Positions 38,774-45,522 of a stretch of DNA of 64,000 nt are shown piece by piece (the first letter of the stretch is position 1; every line of letters starts with the position of its first letter). The notes beneath the pieces are model-generated. The model was not told the DNA's origin. It worked only from the letters and a program-made list of their open reading frames with translations, and searched no databases. Made by a program: the position numbers and the translations under genes. This DNA comes from Halomonas borealis (GTDB lineage Bacteria; Pseudomonadota; Gammaproteobacteria; Pseudomonadales; Halomonadaceae). The stretch spans positions 124,001 to 188,000 of the forward strand of contig NZ_SDMO01000006.1 in NCBI RefSeq assembly GCF_004798905.1, read 5' to 3'.

Positions 38774-39733
38774 ATGATGCGTTCCAAGACGTCCCTCGCC
38801 CTCTTGCTCGCCGCTACCTCCCTGGCAGGCGCCGGCACGGCCCTTGCCGAGTCGGCCTATCCCGACGAGCCGGTGGAGTTCATCGTGCCCTGGTCGCCGG
38901 GTGGCGGCAGCGACACCCTGATGCGCGTGGTGGCCAATCACGCCGAGGCCCATCTCGAGCAGCCGCTGCCGGTCATCAACATGCCCGGCGTGAGCGGCAC
39001 CACCGGCCTCAAGGAGCTGTCGCGCCGTGACGCCGACGGCTACACCATCGGCCAGGTGCACGAGGGCCTGCTGGTGGCCCATCACACCGGCCTCACGCCG
39101 CTCAACTATGACGACTTCGAGCCGGTGGCCGCGGTGACTCAGTCGCCGCAGTACCTGACCGTGCCGGCCGATGCGCCCTACGAGACCTTCGGGGAGTTCG
39201 TCGACTACGCCCAGGACAACCCGGGCGAGGTGCGTTTCGGCGTCACCCTGGGCGGCGTGCCGCATATCCACGCCGCCATGATGGAAGAAGCCGAGGACCT
39301 GCAGTTCCGCTACGTCGGCTTCGAAGGTACCGGCCCGCGCGTGCGTGCGCTGGTGGGGGGACACATCGATGCCGCCATCGGTGACGTCTCTTCCGCCGGA
39401 GAGTTCGTCAAGAACGGCGACCTGCGCTTCTTGGCCGTGGGCAGCGCGGAGCGCCAATCCGAAACGCCGGAGGTGCCGACCTTCGCCGAGCTCGGCCACC
39501 CGGAGCTTAAGCTCAACATCATCCGCGGCATCCTGGCCCCGGCGGGGACTCCGGAGGAGCGCATCGCGACGCTGGCCAGCGCCTTAGAGGCCATGACACA
39601 GGATGAAGGCTTCGCCGACGCCATCCACAATGCCGGCGCCAGCGTCGCCTTCAAGGGCCCGCAGGCCTTCGGCGAGTACCTCGAGACCAGCGACGCCACC
39701 ATCGAGCGCCTGTCAGGGAAGCTGGCACGATGA
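38774..39733 (+). CDS. tctC: Tripartite tricarboxylate transporter substrate-binding protein (TctC)
   Basis: Periplasmic binding protein of a TTT-type carrier. The 319-residue precursor has a Sec signal peptide cleaved near ALAESAYP, then the Bug/TctC fold: VEFIVPWSPGGGSDTLMRVVA, NMPGVSGTTGLKEL, VRALVGGHIDAAIGDVSSA and the terminal segment with GILAPAGTPEERIA. Bug proteins bind carboxylates or related acids; the ligand is not deducible. It overlaps tctB by 4 bp. Confidence 0.92.
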   Translation: MMRSKTSLALLLAATSLAGAGTALAESAYPDEPVEFIVPWSPGGGSDTLMRVVANHAEAHLEQPLPVINMPGVSGTTGLKELSRRDADGYTIGQVHEGLLVAHHTGLTPLNYDDFEPVAAVTQSPQYLTVPADAPYETFGEFVDYAQDNPGEVRFGVTLGGVPHIHAAMMEEAEDLQFRYVGFEGTGPRVRALVGGHIDAAIGDVSSAGEFVKNGDLRFLAVGSAERQSETPEVPTFAELGHPELKLNIIRGILAPAGTPEERIATLASALEAMTQDEGFADAIHNAGASVAFKGPQAFGEYLETSDATIERLSGKLAR

Positions 39734-40263
39734 GCCAGGCCCACACCGACCGCTCCTCCCAGGGGGAGCCCACCGCTTCCGGCCGAGGCGGGCCGCTGGC
39801 CCACCTGATCGTCAACGGCGCCCTCGCGGCGCTGTTCACGGCCCTGTTCTTCCGCGCCCAGGCCCTGCCGGCTTCCATGTGGGAGCCGCTCGGCTCGGGC
39901 AGCTTCCCGCGCCTGGTGCTGGCCGTGCTGGTCATGCTGAACCTGACCATCATGGTCAAGGAGCTGCGCGCCTTCATCGCCCAGCCCGCCGGGGAACGCG
40001 GCCAGGTGAGCGCCTGGATCTGGCGCCACCGCCTGGCCTTCGGCGTGCTGTCGCTGTTCGCGGCCTACATCCTGCTGCTGCCCTGGCTCGGCTTCACCCT
40101 GGCCTCGCTGGGTTTCCTGCTGGCCGGACAGTGGCTGCTCGGTGCCCGCTCGTTCAAGGGGCTGGCCATCGCGCTGGTCATCGCCCTGGTGTTTTCCCTC
40201 GGCGTGGACACCCTGTTCCGCGACGTCTTCATCATCAGCCTGCCCCGCGGCCTGTTCGGCTGA
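39730..40263 (+). CDS. tctB: Tripartite tricarboxylate transporter small membrane subunit (TctB)
   Basis: A 177-residue membrane protein with four hydrophobic helices (near residues 25-45, 55-75, 98-120 and 135-160), the size and topology of TctB. PLGSGSFPRLVLAVLVMLNL is the family's characteristic second-helix region. It is translationally coupled to tctC and lies 30 bp before tctA. The subunit is required for TTT transport but its precise role is unsettled. Confidence 0.88.
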   Translation: MSQAHTDRSSQGEPTASGRGGPLAHLIVNGALAALFTALFFRAQALPASMWEPLGSGSFPRLVLAVLVMLNLTIMVKELRAFIAQPAGERGQVSAWIWRHRLAFGVLSLFAAYILLLPWLGFTLASLGFLLAGQWLLGARSFKGLAIALVIALVFSLGVDTLFRDVFIISLPRGLFG

Positions 40264-40293
40264 GGCGGCAACGACTCCTCGAGGAACCTGCTC

Positions 40294-41799
40294 ATGATGG
40301 AAGCGCTGCTCTCCGGCATGGATCAACTCTTCACCGTCTCGACCATGATTTCCATGGCGCTGGGCGTGATCGCCGGGGTCATCGCCTCGGCGATTCCCGG
40401 CTTCACCATCACCATGGCCATCGTCCTGACGCTGCCCTTGACCTTTACCATGCCCCCCCTCCAAGGCGTCGCCACCATGCTGGCCGTCTACGTGGGGGGC
40501 TACACCGGTGGCCTGATCTCGGCGGCGCTGCTGGGCATCCCCGGCACCCCATCCTCGGTGGCCACCACCTTCGACGCCTTCCCCATGGCTCGCAAGGGCG
40601 AGCCGGGGCGCGCCCTGGCGCTGGGCATCTGGGCGTCGTTCTTCGGCGCCCTGGTCAGCGTGATCGTGTTGATCCTGGCCGCACCTCCGCTGGCGATGAT
40701 CGCCGTCAAGCTCGGCGCCTGGGAATACTTCTCGCTGATCATCTTCGCCATGACGGTGGTGGCAAGCCTGGTCGGCACCTCCATGCTCAAGGGGCTGATG
40801 ACCGGCCTGCTGGGGCTGTTCATCGCCACCGTGGGCGCCGACCCGATGATGGGCGTCGCCCGCTTCACCTTCGATTCCGACCTGCTCGCCAACGGCTTCC
40901 CGTTCCTGGTGGTGCTGATCGGCATCTTCGCCGTCAGCCAGCTGCTCTCCGAAGTCGAGGACGCCGCCGGCGTCAAGCAGGGCAAGGCGCTGATGCCCGA
41001 CGATGTCAGCTTCGAGCCGCTGACCGCCCTGAAGGAGGTACTGCGCTATCCGGTCAACCTGGTGCGCTCCTCGCTGGTCGGCGTGTTCATCGGCGCGGTG
41101 CCCGGCGCCGGCGGCAGCATCGCCAACCTGCTGGCCTACGACCAGGCCAAGCGCGCCTCGAAGACCCCGGAGGCCTTCGGCACCGGCACCCCGGAGGGCG
41201 TGATCGCCTCGGAGTCCGGAAACTCGGCGACCTCCGGCGGCGGTCTGATCCCGATGATCGCGCTGGGCATCCCCGGCAGCGCCGTGGATGCGGTGCTGAT
41301 GGCCTCGCTGATGGTCCACGGCATCGGTGTCGGCCCGCGACTGATCATGGACCATGGTGACCTGGTCTACGGCATGTTCATGGCGATGATGGTCGCGGCC
41401 ATGATGGTGCTGGTGGTGTGCCTGTTCAGCATGCGTCTGTTCCTGCGAGTCACCGAGGTGCCGAAGTCGGTCATCGTGCCGGTGGTGCTGGTGTGCTGCG
41501 TGATCGGTGCCTTCGCGCTGAACAACCGCGTCACCGACGTCTACCTGCTGCTCGGCATCGGCGTCTTCGGCTATATTCTCAGCAAGCTGAACTACCCGCT
41601 GGCGCCGCTGGTGCTGGGCGTGATCCTCGGCCCCATCGCCGAGACCAACCTGCGCCGCGCGCTGATGTCCGACGAGAACTGGACGCTGTTCTTCACCCGA
41701 CCGATCTCGCTGGCGCTGTTGGCGCTGGCCGCCCTGTCCATCGTCCTCGCCATTCGCCATCGCCGGCGAGCCGCACACACGACGCCGGCCCGCACCTGA
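40294..41799 (+). CDS. tctA: Tripartite tricarboxylate transporter large permease (TctA)
   Basis: The main channel of the TTT system, 501 residues with about eleven to twelve helices. The two family glycine-rich motifs are present: GVIAGVIASAIPGFTITMAI near residue 25 and VGVFIGAVPGAGGSIANLLAYDQAKR near residue 260, with GVIASESGNSATSGGGLIPMIALGIPGS after the second. Transport is expected to be driven by an ion gradient. A hairpin separates it from the next binding-protein gene. Confidence 0.95.
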   Translation: MMEALLSGMDQLFTVSTMISMALGVIAGVIASAIPGFTITMAIVLTLPLTFTMPPLQGVATMLAVYVGGYTGGLISAALLGIPGTPSSVATTFDAFPMARKGEPGRALALGIWASFFGALVSVIVLILAAPPLAMIAVKLGAWEYFSLIIFAMTVVASLVGTSMLKGLMTGLLGLFIATVGADPMMGVARFTFDSDLLANGFPFLVVLIGIFAVSQLLSEVEDAAGVKQGKALMPDDVSFEPLTALKEVLRYPVNLVRSSLVGVFIGAVPGAGGSIANLLAYDQAKRASKTPEAFGTGTPEGVIASESGNSATSGGGLIPMIALGIPGSAVDAVLMASLMVHGIGVGPRLIMDHGDLVYGMFMAMMVAAMMVLVVCLFSMRLFLRVTEVPKSVIVPVVLVCCVIGAFALNNRVTDVYLLLGIGVFGYILSKLNYPLAPLVLGVILGPIAETNLRRALMSDENWTLFFTRPISLALLALAALSIVLAIRHRRRAAHTTPART

Positions 41800-41804
41800 C
41801 CCAC

Positions 41805-41833
41805 GGCGGGCTCGGCATCACAACGAGCCCGCC
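41805..41833 (+). terminator. Stem-loop between tctA and the binding-protein gene
   Basis: GGCGGGCTCG (41805-41814) pairs perfectly with CGAGCCCGCC (41824-41833), six bases after the tctA stop. Without a T tract it may act as partial terminator or mRNA stabiliser, allowing unequal expression of the downstream gene. Confidence 0.6.
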
Positions 41834-41869
41834 CGGCCACCCCGATACCGAGAACAAGAGGTCCCCACC

Positions 41870-42688
41870 ATGCCTGCTCGACGCTTCTCCCTGCCCCGCC
41901 GCGCGGCGTCTCTCGCCCTGCTGGCCCTGGCCACCCTCGGCGCCGGCACCGCCGGGGCCGACGAACCCCGCACGGTTCGCATCGCCGTGGACGTGCCCTA
42001 CCCGCCCTTCGAGTACCGCACCGCCGACGGCGAACTGGCCGGCTTCGAGATCGAGCTCGGCAACGAACTCTGCCAGCGCGCGGCGCTCGACTGCGAATGG
42101 GTGGTCCAGGGCTGGGACGGCATCATCCCCGGCCTGCTGGCCCGCAAGTACGATGCCATCCTGTCGTCCATGCGCATCACCGCGGCCCGTGAGCGCCAGG
42201 TCCTCTTCACCGAGCCCTACGCCATGTCGCCCAAGGTGTGGGTCGCCCGCCGGGGCGAAGGCCTCGACCCGGCCGCCCCCGAGGCCCTCGATGGCCTGAC
42301 CGTGGGCATCCAGCGTGGCACCACCCAGGACACCTACGTCACCGAACGCTACGCGGACGTGCTCGACATTCGACGCTACGCCACGGCCGATGACATCGCC
42401 CTCGACATGGAGAGCGGGCGGCTCGATCTGGCCTTCATCAACTACCCGATGGCCATCGAAACTCTGGCGATCGATGACCCGGACGGCGCCTTCACCCAGA
42501 TGGGCGAGCGCATCAACAGCCCCGAGGCGATATTTGGCCGCGGTAACGCCATCGCCGTCCGCCAGCGCGACGCGGCGCTCGCCGAGCGCTTCAACCAGGC
42601 CCTCGACGAGGTCTACGCCGACGGCACCTTCGAGCGCCTGATGGCGCACTACTTCGACTACGACCTGCGCCCCGCCAGCCGGCTCTGA
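41870..42688 (+). CDS. Family 3 ABC-type amino-acid binding protein, orphan
   Basis: A 272-residue periplasmic binding protein of the ArgT/HisJ (SBP_bac_3) type. A Sec signal peptide is followed by TVRIAVDVPYPPFEYRTADGELAGFEIELGNELC, in sequence order, the family's ligand-site opening, then GIIPGLLARKYDAILSSMRIT. Relatives bind lysine, arginine, ornithine or histidine. No cognate permease or ATPase gene lies nearby, so it must work with components encoded elsewhere or have a sensing role. Confidence 0.9.
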   Translation: MPARRFSLPRRAASLALLALATLGAGTAGADEPRTVRIAVDVPYPPFEYRTADGELAGFEIELGNELCQRAALDCEWVVQGWDGIIPGLLARKYDAILSSMRITAARERQVLFTEPYAMSPKVWVARRGEGLDPAAPEALDGLTVGIQRGTTQDTYVTERYADVLDIRRYATADDIALDMESGRLDLAFINYPMAIETLAIDDPDGAFTQMGERINSPEAIFGRGNAIAVRQRDAALAERFNQALDEVYADGTFERLMAHYFDYDLRPASRL

Positions 42689-42710
42689 ATCGTGCCACAC
42701 GCCTAACGAA

Positions 42711-42735
42711 GAGAGCCGCCCGATGGGCGGCTCTC
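42711..42735 (+). terminator. Stem-loop ending the transport cluster
   Basis: An 11-bp perfect stem GAGAGCCGCCC/GGGCGGCTCTC with loop GAT, 22 bases after the binding-protein stop. A short TCTCTC follows. Confidence 0.75.
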
Positions 42736-42792
42736 TCGCGAGTATCGACGGGCGCTTATACACCGAGCGGTCCTGCTCGGCGGGTACCGGTC

Positions 42793-43233
42793 TTACCAGC
42801 TGCCGGTGTTCTCCATCGAGGCCCAGGGCTCCTTCGGCGCCTGGGGCTCGCCTGCCTGCAGCAGCTCGACGGAGATGCCGTCGGGACTCCTGACGAAGGC
42901 CATGTGGCCGTCGCGGGGCGGGCGATTGATGGTCACCCCTGCCGCCTGAAACCGCTCGCAGAGCGCATAGATGTCATCCACCCGATAGGCCAGGTGGCCG
43001 AAGTTGCGGCCGCCGTCGTAGGTCTCGGGATCCCAGTTGTAGGTCAGCTCGAGTTCCGGCGCCTGACGCTCCGTCGAGCGCGCCTCGTCGGCGGGTGCCG
43101 CGAGGAACACCAAGGTGAAGCGGCCCTTCTCGCTGTCCTTGCGGCGCACTTCCGAGAGCCCCAGCAGGTCGCAGTAGAAGTGTAGCGAGGCATCCAGGTC
43201 ATTGATCCGGACCATGGTGTGCAGATACTGCAT
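42793..43233 (-). CDS. gloA: Lactoylglutathione lyase (glyoxalase I)
   Basis: Converts the hemithioacetal of methylglyoxal and glutathione to S-lactoylglutathione. The 146-residue protein starts MQYLHTMVRINDLDASLHFY and has the four metal ligands expected for GloA: His5, the Glu in ELELTYNWD, the His in FGHLAYRVDD and the Glu in ISVELLQ. It is slightly longer than E. coli GloA (135). The start at 43233 has a GGGAGAGAG site. Confidence 0.93.
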   Translation of the reverse strand: MQYLHTMVRINDLDASLHFYCDLLGLSEVRRKDSEKGRFTLVFLAAPADEARSTERQAPELELTYNWDPETYDGGRNFGHLAYRVDDIYALCERFQAAGVTINRPPRDGHMAFVRSPDGISVELLQAGEPQAPKEPWASMENTGSW

Positions 43234-43334
43234 GTCTCTCTCCCTATTCACGGGTCGGTCTGGTTTCACAAGGGGGCGCGATGAGGCATCCTGATGGCGT
43301 CATATCTCCCGACCCCTCCGCAAGAGCAGGTTCC

Positions 43335-43871
43335 ATGAGCCACTACTGTGACCTGGCCCCCGGCCATCCGTTTCACGGGCCCTATCACGACGGCGAGTAC
43401 GGTTTCCCCGTCGCCGGGGACGACACGCTGTTCGAGCGCCTCGCGCTCGAGATCAATCAGGCCGGGCTGTCATGGCTGACGGTGCTCAAGAAGCGCGAGG
43501 CCTTCCACGCGGCCTTCGAGGGATTCGCCATCGACCGTGTCGCCGCCTACGACGACGCCGAGCGTGCTCGCCTGTTGGCCGATGCCGGCATCATCCGCAA
43601 TCGGCGCAAGGTCGATGCCGTCATCCACAACGCCGGCGTGGTCCAGGACCTGCGGGCCGAGCACGGTAGCTTCAAGGCCTGGCTGGATCATCACCATCCC
43701 CTCGCCCACGCCGACTGGGTCAAACTATTCAAGCGCACCTTCCGCTTCACCGGCCCCGAGATCGTCAATGAGTTCCTGATGAGCTGCGGCTACCTGCCCG
43801 GTGCCCATCGCGACGACTGCCCGGTGCAGGCGCGCATCCTCGCCGCCAGCCCCGCCTGGGCACGAGCCTAG
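43335..43871 (+). CDS. DNA-3-methyladenine glycosylase I, divergent Tag family
   Basis: A 178-residue protein of the Tag family, which excises 3-methyladenine from alkylated DNA. It keeps FERLALEINQAGLSWLTVLKKREAF in sequence order, the FDxxxVAAYDD-like segment, IIRNRRKVDAVIHNA and FLMSCGYLPGAH. The N-terminus is unusual: YCDLAPGHPFHGPYHDGEYGFP replaces the common RCxWxxxDPLYxxYHDxEWG. Potential zinc ligands remain as Cys and His at the N-terminus and His/Cys in GAHRDDCPV. Repair activity is likely but not assured. Confidence 0.82.
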   Translation: MSHYCDLAPGHPFHGPYHDGEYGFPVAGDDTLFERLALEINQAGLSWLTVLKKREAFHAAFEGFAIDRVAAYDDAERARLLADAGIIRNRRKVDAVIHNAGVVQDLRAEHGSFKAWLDHHHPLAHADWVKLFKRTFRFTGPEIVNEFLMSCGYLPGAHRDDCPVQARILAASPAWARA

Positions 43872-43892
43872 CACGCCGGGCCGCCAGCGGCC

Positions 43893-44492
43893 TCAGACGC
43901 GGTCGATCCGCCCGGCGATGGCCTGACGCGCCTCGCCCAGGGCGGCGTCACGCTTCGCCTCGCCCATGTTGAGGCCCTCGGCAAACACCATGTCCACCTC
44001 GACGATCCCCATCAGTCCCAGCATCGCCTTGAGGTGAGGTGTCTGGCTGTCGAGATCGGTGCCGACGTACTCGCCGCCACGCGCCGCCAGGATCAGCGCG
44101 CGCTTGCCTTCGAGCAGGCCTTGCGGGCCATCCTCGGTATAGCGGAAGGTCACCCCGGCGCGCATCACCCGGTCGAACCAGGCCTTCAGCTGGGAAGGAA
44201 TGCCGAGGTTGTAGAGCGGCACCCCCAGCACCACGACGTCATGCGCCTGGAGCTCCTCGACCAGCGCATCGGAACGCGCCGCCAGCTCACGTTGCTCGTC
44301 GGTGCGCTCTTGTGGCGCCACCTGCCAGCTGGATAGCTCCGGCAGGCCCAGATGCGGTAGTTCATCGGCCACCAGGTCACGACGGGTGATCGTCACATCA
44401 TCGCGCTCGCCGGCCAGGGCGACGAAATGGTCGGCCAGCTGCTGGGAGTTCCCGCCGAGGATGGAAGCGGTCAGAACGAGGATGCGGGTCAT
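43893..44492 (-). CDS. azoR: FMN-dependent NADH-azoreductase AzoR
   Basis: A flavodoxin-like quinone/azo reductase of the AzoR family, 199 residues. The N-terminal phosphate-binding loop LTASILGGNSQQL, VVVLGVPLYNLGIPSQLKAWFDRVMRAGVTFRYTEDGPQGLLEGKRA in sequence order and the VFAEGLNMGE region correspond closely to E. coli AzoR. It probably reduces quinones with NADH and protects from thiol-specific stress. An AGGAG site precedes the start. An inverted repeat by its promoter suggests specific regulation. Confidence 0.92.
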   Translation of the reverse strand: MTRILVLTASILGGNSQQLADHFVALAGERDDVTITRRDLVADELPHLGLPELSSWQVAPQERTDEQRELAARSDALVEELQAHDVVVLGVPLYNLGIPSQLKAWFDRVMRAGVTFRYTEDGPQGLLEGKRALILAARGGEYVGTDLDSQTPHLKAMLGLMGIVEVDMVFAEGLNMGEAKRDAALGEARQAIAGRIDRV

Positions 44493-44533
44493 GGCGATCT
44501 CCTTGAGACATCGTTAGTTGAGGAATGATCGCC

Positions 44534-44560
44534 ATTATAGTTTCGTTTTTGACCACGAAA
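44534..44560 (-). promoter_or_regulatory. azoR promoter -10 and adjacent inverted repeat
   Basis: On the minus strand a perfect -10 TATAAT occupies 44534-44539. Immediately upstream lies the inverted repeat TTTCGT (44541-44546) and ACGAAA (44555-44560), separated by 8 bases, in the position of the promoter spacer, where a repressor or redox regulator could bind. Confidence 0.5.
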
Positions 44561-44612
44561 AGCGGGTAAAACCGTAGCTATCTTTCGAGTGTTTCGAATT
44601 GAAGGCGCTCGT

Positions 44613-45365
44613 TCAGGGAGCGATGCCCTGGCCACAACCCCGATAGGTCTCGCCGTTGAGCGAGAGCGTCACACGAGCCGGCCAGGGCTGGCCGCTCATG
44701 TCGTCGAAGCAGGCCTTGGCCTCGATGCGCAGCGTGAAGGGCCGCGCCGCCTGGCCGCTGGCCAGGATCACGCGCCCGGCACCGTTGTCCAGGGTGGTCA
44801 CCCGATAGGGCAGCGTCAGCTCGCGTTCGCCGTAGTCCAACGACAGGTCGAGTCGCGGTGTGTCGTTGGCCAGCTCGACGTGCCAACCGGGCTCGTTGCC
44901 GCGGCCATGGAACATCACCCCCGGATGCCCCTCACGCGTCAGGGCATCCAGGGTGACGCCACGCTCGCAGTCCAGCCGCCCGCGCTGGCTCTCCACCCGC
45001 GCCTCGTCGTCCTTCAGCCACACGCTCAGTCCCCCGTTCTGATAGCGGCTGCCGCTGGCCACCACCGAGGGCGTCAACCGCGTGGCGCCGAGGGCCGACC
45101 ACAGGCGCAGCGCGTCATCTCCCTCGGCGGTGACCAGGTCCTGGGCCGGGGTACAGCGCCAGCCGACCAGCCGGTCGGCCTCGCCGGGGAACAGCATCGC
45201 TGGTAGCAGCGGCGCCTTGGGCGAGGCGTCGGCCTGGGAGTCGGCGCCGGCCGACGGCTCGGGCGCGGCCTCGGGGGTCGGCGAGTTCACGTAGGTAACG
45301 CAGCCGGACAGGCCCAGCGCCATCAGCAGCGGCAGGGCGATCCGAAAGGGCGAGAGACGGGGCAT
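44613..45365 (-). CDS. Two-domain lipoprotein: MliC-like plus COG3650-like
   Basis: A 250-residue predicted lipoprotein (lipobox LSGC near residue 22). After a Pro/Ala/Ser linker, residues about 60-135 resemble the MliC/PliC inhibitors of c-type lysozyme: WRCTPAQDL, VVASGSRYQNGGLSVWLKDDEARVE, and a conserved later cysteine. Residues about 145-250 resemble the COG3650 domain with MFHGRGNEPGWHVEL and the closing ACFDDMSGQPWP...YRGCGQ. The MliC part suggests periplasmic defence against lysozyme; the second domain has no known role. It lies downstream of metE on the same strand with hairpins between. Confidence 0.72.
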   Translation of the reverse strand: MPRLSPFRIALPLLMALGLSGCVTYVNSPTPEAAPEPSAGADSQADASPKAPLLPAMLFPGEADRLVGWRCTPAQDLVTAEGDDALRLWSALGATRLTPSVVASGSRYQNGGLSVWLKDDEARVESQRGRLDCERGVTLDALTREGHPGVMFHGRGNEPGWHVELANDTPRLDLSLDYGERELTLPYRVTTLDNGAGRVILASGQAARPFTLRIEAKACFDDMSGQPWPARVTLSLNGETYRGCGQGIAP

Positions 45366-45413
45366 GGCAATGACTCCTTGTGCGGCGGGACTCCATCGCC
45401 GTCAGCATACCAG

Positions 45414-45442
45414 CCCCCGGGCGGCTTGAGGCCGCCCGGGGG
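45414..45442. other. 12-bp hairpin between metE and the lipoprotein gene
   Basis: CCCCCGGGCGGC (45414-45425) pairs with GCCGCCCGGGGG (45431-45442). It lies 49 bp upstream of the lipoprotein start on the minus strand and may be a second terminator for metE or a leader structure. Confidence 0.5.
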
Positions 45443-45480
45443 GCGAGGCCTCGGGCCGGCCGCGACCGGTCATCCGTGCG

Positions 45481-45502
45481 AGGCCGCTCCACCGAGCGGC
45501 CT
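45481..45502 (-). terminator. Stem-loop after metE
   Basis: AGGCCGCTC/GAGCGGCCT (9 bp, loop CACC) begins 21 bases after the metE stop on the minus strand; no T tract follows. Confidence 0.6.
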
Positions 45503-45522
45503 GCCGGTGGCTGGCCAAGCGC

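Noticed and set aside
39310..41778. A very long open frame on the minus strand opposite tctB and tctA
   Set aside because: It is antisense to three well-recognised genes, its translation is Gln/His/Gly-rich low-complexity sequence typical of GC-rich antisense frames, and it matches no family.
33452..42688. Genomic island with integrase or tRNA attachment site
   Set aside because: No integrase, tRNA, direct-repeat boundary or obvious composition change was seen at either end; it is described only as an accessory-looking cluster.
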